From Phytomonospora sp040655735 (GTDB taxonomy: Bacteria; Actinomycetota; Actinomycetes; Mycobacteriales; Micromonosporaceae), in the NCBI RefSeq assembly GCF_040655735.1, contig NZ_JBFAKK010000003.1, positions 248,001-312,000 on the forward strand: 64,000 bases of DNA, given 5' to 3'. Every line of letters begins with the position of its first letter. Position 1 is the stretch's first letter. Below are positions 44,324 to 52,611 of the stretch, piece by piece. The notes beneath the pieces were generated by a model. It was given only the letters and a program-made list of their open reading frames with translations. It ran no database searches and was not told where the DNA came from. The position numbers and the translations under genes are program-made.

Positions 44324-45435
44324 TGGCCTCGGTCGAAGTGCGCGGGCTGCGCAAGAGGTACGGCAGGACCACGGCCCTCGACGACGTGTCCTTCGAGGTC
44401 GCCGACGGCGAGTTCTTCTGTCTGCTCGGCCCTTCCGGGGCGGGTAAGACGACGACGCTCAAGACGCTCGCGGGGCTCGTCGAACCCGACGCGGGCGAGG
44501 TCGTCATCGACGGGCTGCCCTCGAACGACGTCGAGCCGACCCATCGAGGTCTGGCGATGTGCTTCGAGAGCTACGCCCTCTATCCGCAGCTGGACGTCTA
44601 CGGCAACCTCGCCTCACCGCTGAGGTCGCCGCTGTTCCGGTTGCCCGCGTCCGAAGTGGACGCCAAGGTCCGGGCGGTCGCCGGGACGCTCGGGATCGAC
44701 GGTCTCCTCGAGCGCCCGGTGACCCGCCTTTCCAACGGCCAGCGGCAGCGCGTCGCGCTCGGCCGCGTCCTGGTCCGCCCGGCCCGCGCCTACCTCCTCG
44801 ACGAGCCCCTCGCGCACCTCGACGCCAAGATCCGCGCGTCGATGCGCGCCGAGCTCAAGACGATCAGCCGCGACCTCGGCACGACCACCGTCTACGTCAC
44901 CCACGACTACGTCGAGGCCCTGTCGCTGGCCGACCGGATCGGCGTGATCCGCGACGGCCGGATCCTCCAGGCCGGCACACCCGAGGAGGTGTGGGCCCGC
45001 CCGGTCGACGCCTTCGTGGCCCGCGCCTTCGGCAAACCCCGCATGACGCTGGTCGGCGGCGGTCTCACCGACTCCGCCGATGGTCCCGCCTTCGTCAGCG
45101 ACGACGGCGCCCTGCGGCTCCCGCTGCCGCCTGTCGATGCCGCGCCGGGCGAGGCCGTGCAGGTCGGCGTCCGCCCGCGCGACCTGCGCCTGCGCTTGGG
45201 CGCCGACGAGGTCCCGGAAGGCTGGTCGGCCGTCGAAGGACGCGTCTGGGTGCTCGAACACCTCGGACGCGCCACCGAGGTCACCGTCGCCGTGGGCGCC
45301 GCCCGCCTGGCGGTGGTCGCGCCCCGAGCGGCGGTCGCGGGCCTGACGACGGATGACAGGGTGAGTCTGCTCATCAGGCCATCGACCGTCCATGTCTTCG
45401 CGACTGGGGACGAGGGGAAGCGGGTGTCACCGTGA
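44323..45435 (+). CDS. Sugar/polyol ABC transporter ATPase 1, Glu at Q-loop
   Basis: The 370-residue MalK-type ATPase has Walker A GPSGAGKTT (36-44), signature LSNGQ (136-140) instead of LSGGQ, Walker B YLLDEPLAHLD (catalytic E161), VTHDYVEALSLADRI and a C-terminal TOBE domain (VGVRPRDLRLRLG). The Q-loop position is Glu: CFESYALYP with E82, where the family usually has FQ. A second ATPase with the same substitution lies at 49081-50157, so a heterodimeric motor is likely, as known for two-ATPase polyol/glycerol importers. Confidence 0.92.
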   Translation: MASVEVRGLRKRYGRTTALDDVSFEVADGEFFCLLGPSGAGKTTTLKTLAGLVEPDAGEVVIDGLPSNDVEPTHRGLAMCFESYALYPQLDVYGNLASPLRSPLFRLPASEVDAKVRAVAGTLGIDGLLERPVTRLSNGQRQRVALGRVLVRPARAYLLDEPLAHLDAKIRASMRAELKTISRDLGTTTVYVTHDYVEALSLADRIGVIRDGRILQAGTPEEVWARPVDAFVARAFGKPRMTLVGGGLTDSADGPAFVSDDGALRLPLPPVDAAPGEAVQVGVRPRDLRLRLGADEVPEGWSAVEGRVWVLEHLGRATEVTVAVGAARLAVVAPRAAVAGLTTDDRVSLLIRPSTVHVFATGDEGKRVSP

Positions 45436-46217
45436 CGGGAAAGCAGCGCGGGTCGGAAAGTCCCGAGCAACGGCAGAAGAGGATCGCCGAGGTCGTGCTG
45501 GAGCGCGGCAGCCTCTCGGCACAGGAGCTGGCGCAGATCTTCGACGTCAGCGTCATGACGGTCCACCGCGACCTCGACGAGCTCGAACGGCAGGGCGTCG
45601 TGCGCAAGTTCCGCGGCGGTGTCACCGCGCAGCCCTCCGGTGTCTTCGAGTCCAATGTGGCCTACCGGCAGAAGTCGATGCGCGACCAGAAGCGCGCGGT
45701 CGCCGAGGTCGCCGTCGGCTACGTCGAGGCCGGCATGTCGATCATGCTCGACGACGCCACCACGACGGCCGCGATGATCCCCTTCCTCGCCGGGCGGACC
45801 CCGCTGCGGGTCGCGACGAACTACCTGGAGGGCATGCGGCAGCTCAGCCAGATCGGCGGCATCGGGCTGATGGCGCTCGGCGGCGACTACGACCCGTTGC
45901 ACGACTCCTTCCTCGGCGGGACCTGCCTGGAGTGCATCGAGTCGATCCGCGTCGACGCCGTGTTCGTGTCCACCTCGGCGGTCTCCGGCCGCTACGCCTT
46001 CCACCAGGAGGACCGGATCGTCGCGGTCAAACGCCGGATGCTCGATGTGGCCGCCAAGCGCTACCTCCTGGTCGACCACACCAAGCTCGGCAAGGTCGCC
46101 CTGCACCGTCTCGTCCCGCTGTCGGTCTTCGACCTCGTGATCGTCGACGCCGGTGCGGACAAGGCCGACCTTGCCGAACTCGATCGCGACGGCATCCCCT
46201 ACGAGGTGGCGAAGTGA
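45432..46217 (+). CDS. DeoR-family transcriptional regulator
   Basis: The 261-residue GTG-start protein has the DeoR helix-turn-helix (RQKRIAEVVLERGSLSAQELAQIFDVSVMTVHRDLDELERQGVVRKFRGGV) and a DeoRC sugar-phosphate-sensing domain (MSIMLDDATTTAAMIPFLAG, LGGTCLECIESIRVDAVFVSTSAVS, KRYLLVDHTKLGKVALHRL). It lies in the operon between transporter and catabolic genes and probably responds to a phosphorylated intermediate. Candidate sites are 38709-38737 and 40891-40910. Confidence 0.92.
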   Translation: MTGKQRGSESPEQRQKRIAEVVLERGSLSAQELAQIFDVSVMTVHRDLDELERQGVVRKFRGGVTAQPSGVFESNVAYRQKSMRDQKRAVAEVAVGYVEAGMSIMLDDATTTAAMIPFLAGRTPLRVATNYLEGMRQLSQIGGIGLMALGGDYDPLHDSFLGGTCLECIESIRVDAVFVSTSAVSGRYAFHQEDRIVAVKRRMLDVAAKRYLLVDHTKLGKVALHRLVPLSVFDLVIVDAGADKADLAELDRDGIPYEVAK

Positions 46218-46873
46218 GCGCGGTCAAGGGCGTCATCTTCGACATGGACGGCGTCATCGTCGAAAGCGAGCAGTTGTGGGAGGAGAGCTGGGCGGCCTGC
46301 TGCGCCAGGCGCCACACGGCCTGGACCCTCGACGACACTCGCACCTGCCAGGGCATGAGTTCACCCGAGTGGGCCGCTCACGTCGCCGCGAAGATCGGTG
46401 ATCCGGCCCTCGCCGGCACCGTCCGCGCCGAGTGCGTCGGGCATGTCGCCGACGCCGTCCGAAGTGGACGCGCGCCCCTGCTGCCCGGCGCCCCCGAACT
46501 CGTCGCCGAGGCCCGCGACCGCGTTCCGATCGCCCTGGCCTCCTCGGCCGCGCGACCGGTGATCGACGCCGTCCTCGACCACTACGGCCTCGACGGCTTC
46601 GCCGCCACCGTCTCCAGCGAGGAGGTCGACCGCGGCAAACCCAGCCCCGACGTCTACGCCGAGGCCGCCCGCCGCATCGGCCTCGACCCCGCCGACGGCC
46701 TCGCCGTCGAGGACTCCGGCAACGGCATCCGCTCGGCCCGCGCCGCCGGACTCCACGTCGTCGCCATCCCCAACCGCGACTACCCGCCCGACCCCGAAGC
46801 GCTCGCGCTGGCCGACCACGTCGCCGCTGACCACGCGGGAGCGCTCGCCTACGTCCGTTCCCTGCTCCGCTGA
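46214..46873 (+). CDS. HAD-superfamily hydrolase (beta-phosphoglucomutase/phosphatase-like)
   Basis: The 219-residue protein has motif I FDMDGVIVES with nucleophile and acid Asp residues, motif II ASSAARPVID, motif III Lys in RGKPSPDVYAEAARRIG and motif IV VEDSGNGIRSARAAG. An alpha-helical type-1 cap lies between motifs I and II. Members dephosphorylate or isomerise sugar phosphates. It overlaps the DeoR gene by 4 bp. In this operon it may act on a tetrose or pentose phosphate, either as pathway enzyme or as house-cleaning phosphatase. Confidence 0.9.
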   Translation: MSAVKGVIFDMDGVIVESEQLWEESWAACCARRHTAWTLDDTRTCQGMSSPEWAAHVAAKIGDPALAGTVRAECVGHVADAVRSGRAPLLPGAPELVAEARDRVPIALASSAARPVIDAVLDHYGLDGFAATVSSEEVDRGKPSPDVYAEAARRIGLDPADGLAVEDSGNGIRSARAAGLHVVAIPNRDYPPDPEALALADHVAADHAGALAYVRSLLR

Positions 46874-46886
46874 GAGGAGTACGCCC

Positions 46887-48617
46887 ATGACCAGGCTGTT
46901 CAACGACCCCGTCGCCTTCAAGGACGACATGGTCGAGGGCTTCGTCGCCGCCTACGGTCGCTACGTCCGGCGGGTCCCGGGCTGCTCGGGGGTCATGCGC
47001 GCGTCCGGGCCGGTTGCGGGCAAGGTCGGCGTCATCGTCGGCGGCGGATCGGGCCACTACCCGGCCTTCTGCGGCCTGGTCGGCCGGGGATTCGCCGACG
47101 GAGCGGTCATCGGCGACATCTTCACCTCGCCCTCGGCCGAGCAGGCCTACCGCGTCGGCAAGGCCGTCGACTCCGGCGCCGGGGTCTTGTTCAGCTTCGG
47201 CAACTACGCCGGCGATGTGATCAACTTCGGCATCGCCGAGCGCCGCCTGCGCGACGAGGGGATCGACTCCCGCACCGTCCTGGTCACCGACGACATCGCC
47301 TCGGCGCCACCGGAGGAGGAACCGAGTCGGCGCGGCATCGCCGGAGACTTCTGCGTCTTCAAGATCGCCGGTGCCGCCGCCGAACGCGGGATGCCCGTCG
47401 ACGATGTCGAACGCGTCGCCCGGAAGGCCAACGCCCGCACCAGGACCCTCGGCGCCGCCTTCGCCGGCTGCACTTTCCCCGGTCGCGACGAGCCCCTGTT
47501 CACCGTGGACCCGGCCAGGATGGAACTCGGCCTCGGCATCCACGGCGAACCCGGCGTGCGGACCGTCGACCGCCTCAGCGCCGCCGGCCTCGCCGCCGCC
47601 CTCACCGACGCCGTCCTCGCCGAACGGCCACAAGGCGCCGTCGGCCGCGCGGCGGTCATCCTCAACGGCCTCGGCTCGACGAAGTACGAGGAGCTGTTCG
47701 TCGTCTGGAAGGACGTGCTGCCAAAGCTCACGGCCGCCGGAGTCGAGGTGGTCACACCCGAGGTCGGCGAACTGGTGACCTCCCTCGACATGGCCGGCTG
47801 CTCCCTGACGCTGTGCTGGCTCGACGACGAGCTGGAGGAGCTGTGGAACGCGCCGGCGGACACCCCGGCGTTTCGGCGCGGCGACCTGTCGGGCCCCACC
47901 TTCCGGACCCCGGCGGCGGCCGCCGCCGCCGCCGAACGGCCGCTCGCCGAAGCCGCCGAGATCCCCGCCGCCACCGAGGATTCCCGCCGCGCGGCCGCGA
48001 CCGTCCGCGAATGCCTCGGTGCGATGCTCGCCGTCGTCGAGGACAACGAACGCGCGCTCGGGGAACTCGACGCGGTCGCCGGGGACGGCGATCACGGACG
48101 CGGCATGGTCCGTGGCCTGCGCGCCGCCCGCCGAGCCGTCGAGGGACCGGATCTGGGGGCGGGGGAGACCCTGCGTGTGGCCGGTGCGGCCTGGGCCGAC
48201 AACGGTGGTGGGACCTCCGGCGTCCTGTGGGGCGCTTTACTGCACGCCCTCGGTGACGCCGTCGGTGACGAGGACGCCCCCGACCTCACGACCCTCGCCG
48301 GCGGAGTGGCCGCCGGGATCGTCGCCATCACCAACCTCGGCAAGGCCACCGCCGGAGACAAGACCCTTCTCGACGCGCTGATCCCGTTCCAGCAGGCCCT
48401 CGCCGACGCCGACGGGGACGCGATCGGTCCCGCCTGGCGTGATGCCGCCGAGGTCGCCGCCAACGCCGCCGAGGCGACGCGCGACCTCGCACCGAAGGTC
48501 GGCAGGGCCCGTCCGCTCGCCGAACGCTCGGTCGGCACTCCCGACCCGGGCGCGGTCTCGCTCGCCCTGTGCGCGCGGGCCGTCGCCGGGATCCTCGACC
48601 CCGGAGGTGCGGTGTGA
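46887..48617 (+). CDS. DhaK-DhaL fused ketose kinase (dihydroxyacetone/erythrulose kinase type)
   Basis: The 576-residue ATP-dependent kinase has a DhaK domain with GGGSGHYPAF (53-62) and H219 in GIHGEPG, the His that binds the ketone covalently as a hemiaminal in this family. A DhaL domain follows after ~residue 345, with DGDHG (400-404) for Mg-ATP. The usual GSGHEPA is GSGHYPA here: Tyr replaces Glu, a change near the substrate that may signal a ketose other than dihydroxyacetone. Relatives phosphorylate L- or D-erythrulose in tetritol pathways. The next gene is an RpiB-like isomerase, so phosphorylated erythrulose is a coherent product. GAGAGGAG precedes the ATG. Confidence 0.9.
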   Translation: MTRLFNDPVAFKDDMVEGFVAAYGRYVRRVPGCSGVMRASGPVAGKVGVIVGGGSGHYPAFCGLVGRGFADGAVIGDIFTSPSAEQAYRVGKAVDSGAGVLFSFGNYAGDVINFGIAERRLRDEGIDSRTVLVTDDIASAPPEEEPSRRGIAGDFCVFKIAGAAAERGMPVDDVERVARKANARTRTLGAAFAGCTFPGRDEPLFTVDPARMELGLGIHGEPGVRTVDRLSAAGLAAALTDAVLAERPQGAVGRAAVILNGLGSTKYEELFVVWKDVLPKLTAAGVEVVTPEVGELVTSLDMAGCSLTLCWLDDELEELWNAPADTPAFRRGDLSGPTFRTPAAAAAAAERPLAEAAEIPAATEDSRRAAATVRECLGAMLAVVEDNERALGELDAVAGDGDHGRGMVRGLRAARRAVEGPDLGAGETLRVAGAAWADNGGGTSGVLWGALLHALGDAVGDEDAPDLTTLAGGVAAGIVAITNLGKATAGDKTLLDALIPFQQALADADGDAIGPAWRDAAEVAANAAEATRDLAPKVGRARPLAERSVGTPDPGAVSLALCARAVAGILDPGGAV

Positions 48618-49084
48618 CCGTCCACAAGTGGCGGATCGCGGTCGGCGCGGACGCGGCCGGATTCGAGTACAAGGAGGCGATCGCGCGCGATCTGGCCGCC
48701 GACGAGCGCGTCGCCTCCGTCACCGACTTCGGCGTCGGCGCCGGGGAGCCGACGCCTTACCCGAACGTCGGGCTCAGCGTCGCCGAGGCCGTCGCGCGCG
48801 GCGAGGTGGATCGCGCGATCCTCGTCTGCGGCACCGGGATCGGCATGGCCATCAGCGCCAACAAGGTCCCCGGCGTCTACGCCGCGACCGTCGGCGACAG
48901 CTACTCCTGCGAACGCTCGGTGCGCTCCAACGACTGCCGCGTGCTGACTCTCGGGCAGCGCGTCATCGGCCTCGAACTCGCGCGGCGGCTGGTCGCCGAG
49001 TGGCTCGGCTACGAGTTCGACCCCGCGTCCCCGTCGGGCGCGAAGGTCGGCGTCATCCACGCTTACGAGGAGGGCCGGGCGTGA
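48614..49084 (+). CDS. RpiB/LacAB-family sugar-phosphate isomerase
   Basis: The 156-residue protein has the RpiB start VGADAAGFEYKEAI, catalytic C72 in VCGTGIGMAISANKVPGVYAA and DSYSCERSVRSNDCRVLTLGQRVIG. In ribose-5-phosphate isomerase B the last segment reads HNNANVL, with a His that opens the ring. Here it is SNDCRVL (105-111), so the enzyme probably acts on another substrate. Tetrulose-phosphate isomerases of erythritol/threitol pathways are members of this family, and conversion of D-erythrulose-4-phosphate to D-erythrose-4-phosphate is my leading inference. Overlaps both neighbours (GTGA). Confidence 0.88.
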   Translation: MTVHKWRIAVGADAAGFEYKEAIARDLAADERVASVTDFGVGAGEPTPYPNVGLSVAEAVARGEVDRAILVCGTGIGMAISANKVPGVYAATVGDSYSCERSVRSNDCRVLTLGQRVIGLELARRLVAEWLGYEFDPASPSGAKVGVIHAYEEGRA

Positions 49085-50157
49085 GCGACCTCGAACTGGC
49101 CGGTGTCCGCAAGACCTTCCGGCCCAAGGGCCGGCCCGAGGTGGAGGCGGTGCGCGGCTTCGACCTCTCGGTCGGCGGCGGTGAACTCGTCGGCCTGCTC
49201 GGGCCTTCGGGCTGCGGGAAGTCGACGACACTGCGCATGATCGCCGGGCTGGAGGAGGTCACCGACGGCGACATCCTGGTCGGCGGCCGCTCCCTGGTGG
49301 GGCTCGCGCCGCAGCGCCGCAACGTCGGCGTGGCCTTCGAGAACTACGCGCTCTACCCGCCGCTGACCGTCGCGGAGAACCTCGCCTTCGGTCTGGCGGC
49401 ACGGGGAGTCGGGCGCGCCGAACGCAAGGCGCGCGTCGCCGACGTCGCCGAACGCATCGGCATCACCGGGATCCTCGGGCAGCGCCCGGCCGGGCTCTCC
49501 TCCGGCCAGAAGCAGCGCGTGGCGCTGGCCCGCGCGGTCGTGCGGGCCCCCGACGTGCTCCTCCTCGACGAACCGCTGTCGCACCTCGACGCCGCCCAGC
49601 GCGACGTGACCCGCCGCGAACTGCGGCATCTCCAGCGCGAACTGGGCTACACCACCATCCTGGTCACCCACGACCAGGAGGAGGCGCTGAGCCTTGCCGA
49701 CCGGGTCGTGGTGATGAACGACGGCGTGGTCTGCCAGGTCGGCACGCCCGACGAGATCTACGACGACCCGTGCGGCCTGTTCGTCGCGCGCTTCGTCGGC
49801 GAGCCGGCGATGAACATCCTCGAAGGCGTCCACGACGGGCAGGGCGGGGTGCGGCTGTCCGGCGCGGTGACCGTGCCGGTCGGTGTTCCCGCGAGCGCCG
49901 GGCGAGAGGTGCTGGTCGGTGTGCGGCCCGAGGATCTCGCCATCGCCGAGAACCCCGACACCACGGGGATCGCGGTCGTCTACGAGGACCTGCGCGAGTA
50001 CGGCCTGGTGACCGTCGAACTCGACGGCGTCGACGGCAGGGTCGTGGTGCAGACCGAGGCGGGCCGGGCCATCGCGCCGGGCGACCGGCTGCCGCTGGCC
50101 TTCGGGCGCGAGCGCACCTTTCTGTTCGACAAGGAGACGGAGGAACGGCTGCGATGA
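49081..50157 (+). CDS. Sugar/polyol ABC transporter ATPase 2, Glu at Q-loop
   Basis: The 358-residue MalK-type ATPase has Walker A GPSGCGKST (41-49), signature LSSGQ (139-143), Walker B LLLDEPLSHLD, VTHDQEEALSLADRV and TOBE region VGVRPEDLAIAEN. The Q-loop reads AFENYALYP with E87 instead of Gln, matching ATPase 1. There is no separate permease pair, so it most likely partners ATPase 1 in the importer encoded at 41050-45435, although it is separated from it by four enzyme or regulator genes. Confidence 0.92.
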   Translation: MSDLELAGVRKTFRPKGRPEVEAVRGFDLSVGGGELVGLLGPSGCGKSTTLRMIAGLEEVTDGDILVGGRSLVGLAPQRRNVGVAFENYALYPPLTVAENLAFGLAARGVGRAERKARVADVAERIGITGILGQRPAGLSSGQKQRVALARAVVRAPDVLLLDEPLSHLDAAQRDVTRRELRHLQRELGYTTILVTHDQEEALSLADRVVVMNDGVVCQVGTPDEIYDDPCGLFVARFVGEPAMNILEGVHDGQGGVRLSGAVTVPVGVPASAGREVLVGVRPEDLAIAENPDTTGIAVVYEDLREYGLVTVELDGVDGRVVVQTEAGRAIAPGDRLPLAFGRERTFLFDKETEERLR

Positions 50158-51164
50158 CCGAACACGCGATCCTGGCCGTGGGAGACGACTTCGTGCGCAC
50201 CGGCCTGTTCGTGGCCGCGCTGCGGGCCGAGGCGGGCGTCGACCGTCAGATCAGGGAGCTGCGGCTGCCCTGGCCCGGTGTGCCGTGGGGGAAGGTCGGG
50301 GAGGTCCACGAAGCCGCCGGCGACGAGGAGACCCTCATCGCCGCACTGTCCGGTGTGGACATCGCCGTGACGCACCTGGCCCCGTTCACCGAGCGGGTCT
50401 TCGCCGCCGCGCCCGACCTCCGGCTCGTCGTCGTCTCCCGCGGCGGGCCGGTCAACGTCAACCTCGAAGCGGCGGCCCGCCACGGCGTGGCCGTCTGCTA
50501 CGCCCCGGGCCGCAACGCCGTCGCCACCGCCGAGTACGCCATCGGCCTGATCCTGGCCACCCTGCGCAACATCGCCCGTTCCCATGCCGCTCTGTCGGCC
50601 GGCGACTGGGCCGGCGACTACTTCGACTACGACAACGCCGGACTGGAGATCGAGGGCTCCACCGTAGGCGTTGTCGGACACGGCGCGATCGGCGCGAAAG
50701 TCGCCCGGATCCTGGCCGCCTTCGGTGCCGAGGTGCTGGTCCACGACCCCTACGCCGATCCGTCGACCGTGGACAGCGTCCCCCTCGCCGAACTGCTCGC
50801 GCGCTCGCGCGTCGTCACGCTGCACGCCCGCGCGACGCCCGAGACCGAGGGCATGATCGGCGCGAAGGAACTCTCCGCCATGCCGCGCGGTTCGGTCCTG
50901 GTCAACTGCGCCCGCGGATCCCTTGTGGACCACGACGCCCTCTGCGACGCGCTCGACGCCGGCCATCTCTCCGGCGCCGGGCTCGACGTCTATCCCGAGG
51001 AGCCGGTCACCGCGGGCTCCCGTCTGCTGCGCACACCGAACCTGGTCACCACTCCGCACATCGCCGGATGCAGCAAGGAGGTCGCCGAGAAGGCCGCCCG
51101 CATCTGCGCCGCCGAGGTCGGCCGCCACCTGCGCGGCGAGGCACTCGCCAACCGGGCGGCGTGA
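50154..51164 (+). CDS. D-isomer-specific 2-hydroxyacid dehydrogenase
   Basis: The 336-residue NAD(P)-dependent enzyme has the Rossmann motif VGVVGHGAIGAKVARILAAFGAEVLVHDPY (GxGxxG at 175-180). Catalytic residues are R254 (NCARGSLVD), Glu in VYPEEP (282-283) and H302 (TPHIAG). It belongs to the phosphoglycerate/erythronate-4-phosphate dehydrogenase superfamily. In a polyol operon it could oxidise or reduce a C3-C5 hydroxy acid, for example an erythronate-like compound; this is inference from context. Overlaps the ATPase 2 stop by 4 bp. Confidence 0.9.
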   Translation: MTEHAILAVGDDFVRTGLFVAALRAEAGVDRQIRELRLPWPGVPWGKVGEVHEAAGDEETLIAALSGVDIAVTHLAPFTERVFAAAPDLRLVVVSRGGPVNVNLEAAARHGVAVCYAPGRNAVATAEYAIGLILATLRNIARSHAALSAGDWAGDYFDYDNAGLEIEGSTVGVVGHGAIGAKVARILAAFGAEVLVHDPYADPSTVDSVPLAELLARSRVVTLHARATPETEGMIGAKELSAMPRGSVLVNCARGSLVDHDALCDALDAGHLSGAGLDVYPEEPVTAGSRLLRTPNLVTTPHIAGCSKEVAEKAARICAAEVGRHLRGEALANRAA

Positions 51165-51165
51165 C

Positions 51166-52611
51166 ATGTACCTGGGCGTCGACATCGGCACCTCCGTCAC
51201 GAAGGCCGCCGCCTTCGACGAGGAGGGCGCCCTGCTCGCCGTCGAGGCCCGCCGCACCAGGCTCGACAACCCCGCGCCCGGCCGGGTCGAGCAGGACCTC
51301 GAAGACGTCCTCGGCTCCGTCGGGGAGGTCGCGCGAGCGGTTGTGGCCAAGGCGGGCGCCGTGCCCCGGATCGTCGGCATCACCGGTCAGGGGGACGGCG
51401 TCTGGCTCACCGGGCCCGACGGCCGCGCGGTGCGCCCGGCGATCTCGTGGATGGACTCGCGGGCGGCGCCGATCGTGCGCCGCTGGCTCGCCGAGGGCGA
51501 GATCGAGAAGAGCTTCCGCCGCACCGGCAACGCCATGTTCCCCGGCGCCGCCGGCCCGATCCTCGCCTGGCTCGACGCCGAGGAGCCGGCGAGTCTCGAC
51601 GCCGCCGACACCGCCGGATACTGCAAGGACGCGGTGATGCGCAGGCTGACCGGCGTTCGCGCCACGGACGCCTCCGACGCCTCGCTGCCCTTCCTCGACC
51701 CGTGGACGCGCGCCTACGACACCGAGGTCATCGACCGTCACGGCCTCGGCCACCGGGCCGGACTCCTGGCGCCGGTCGCCGACCCGCTCCCGGTCGGTGA
51801 GCTGACCGCCGAAGCCGCGCCGTTACTCGGGATCCCGGCCGGAACACCGGTCGTCGCCGGCCCTTTCGACCTGCCGGCCGGCGCTCTCGGATCGGGCGTG
51901 GTCCGGCCCGGCGACGGGCACCTCATCATCGGCACGACACTGGCCTGCCAGGTCCTCGTGGACACTGTGGACACCGGCGGCGAGCCGGTCGGGATGACCC
52001 TGGCCACCGCGACCCCCGGCCGCTGGCTGCGCGCGATGCCCGCCATGGTCGGCACCGCCGCCCTCGACTGGGTCCTCGGCCTGACCGGCGCCACGCATGA
52101 AGCCCTGGACGGGATGCTGTCGGCGAGTCCGGTCGGCGCGCACGGTGTCGGCTGTCTGCCCTTCTTCTCCCCGGCGGGCGAGCGTGCGCCTTTTCTGGAG
52201 CCGGCCGCCCGAGCGAGCTTCCACGCGCTGACCGTCCACAGCGATCGGACAGACTTGACCCGTGCGACCTGCGAGGCGGTCGCCTATGCCGCCCGGCACT
52301 GCTTCGAGGCCGCCGGGCTGGGCGGGGGAGTGGCGACCTGCGGCGGTGGCACTCGCAGTGCCGCATGGCTGCGGATCTTCGCCGACGTTCTGGGCCGCCC
52401 GATCCGCCTCGCCCCCCAACCCGAGACGGGCGCCAGGGGCGCCGTGCTGGCCGCCCGCCTGGCGCTGGGCGAGGATGTCGACCTGGCGGCCTGGACGGCC
52501 CCGGTCGCGGTGATCGAGCCCGATCCGGGCCGAGCGGCCCGCTACGACGAGCTCTACGCGCGCTACCGCTGTCTTGTGGACGGCGCCCGGCTCGGCTGGA
52601 GCGCGGCCTGA
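51166..52611 (+). CDS. FGGY-family polyol/sugar kinase (second copy, EryA-like by context)
   Basis: The 481-residue kinase starts at ATG 51166, 1 bp after the dehydrogenase stop. Features are GVDIGTSVTKAAAFDEEG, GITGQGDGVWLT, FDLPAGALGSG near the catalytic Asp, IGTTLACQV, ATCGGGTRSAAWLRIFADVLG and the ADP-binding end. The immediately following gene is a GlpD-like dehydrogenase. That pair (polyol kinase, then FAD polyol-phosphate dehydrogenase) is the arrangement of eryA-eryB in erythritol catabolism and of glycerol utilisation. A polyol substrate is therefore more likely than an aldose. Confidence 0.9.
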   Translation: MYLGVDIGTSVTKAAAFDEEGALLAVEARRTRLDNPAPGRVEQDLEDVLGSVGEVARAVVAKAGAVPRIVGITGQGDGVWLTGPDGRAVRPAISWMDSRAAPIVRRWLAEGEIEKSFRRTGNAMFPGAAGPILAWLDAEEPASLDAADTAGYCKDAVMRRLTGVRATDASDASLPFLDPWTRAYDTEVIDRHGLGHRAGLLAPVADPLPVGELTAEAAPLLGIPAGTPVVAGPFDLPAGALGSGVVRPGDGHLIIGTTLACQVLVDTVDTGGEPVGMTLATATPGRWLRAMPAMVGTAALDWVLGLTGATHEALDGMLSASPVGAHGVGCLPFFSPAGERAPFLEPAARASFHALTVHSDRTDLTRATCEAVAYAARHCFEAAGLGGGVATCGGGTRSAAWLRIFADVLGRPIRLAPQPETGARGAVLAARLALGEDVDLAAWTAPVAVIEPDPGRAARYDELYARYRCLVDGARLGWSAA

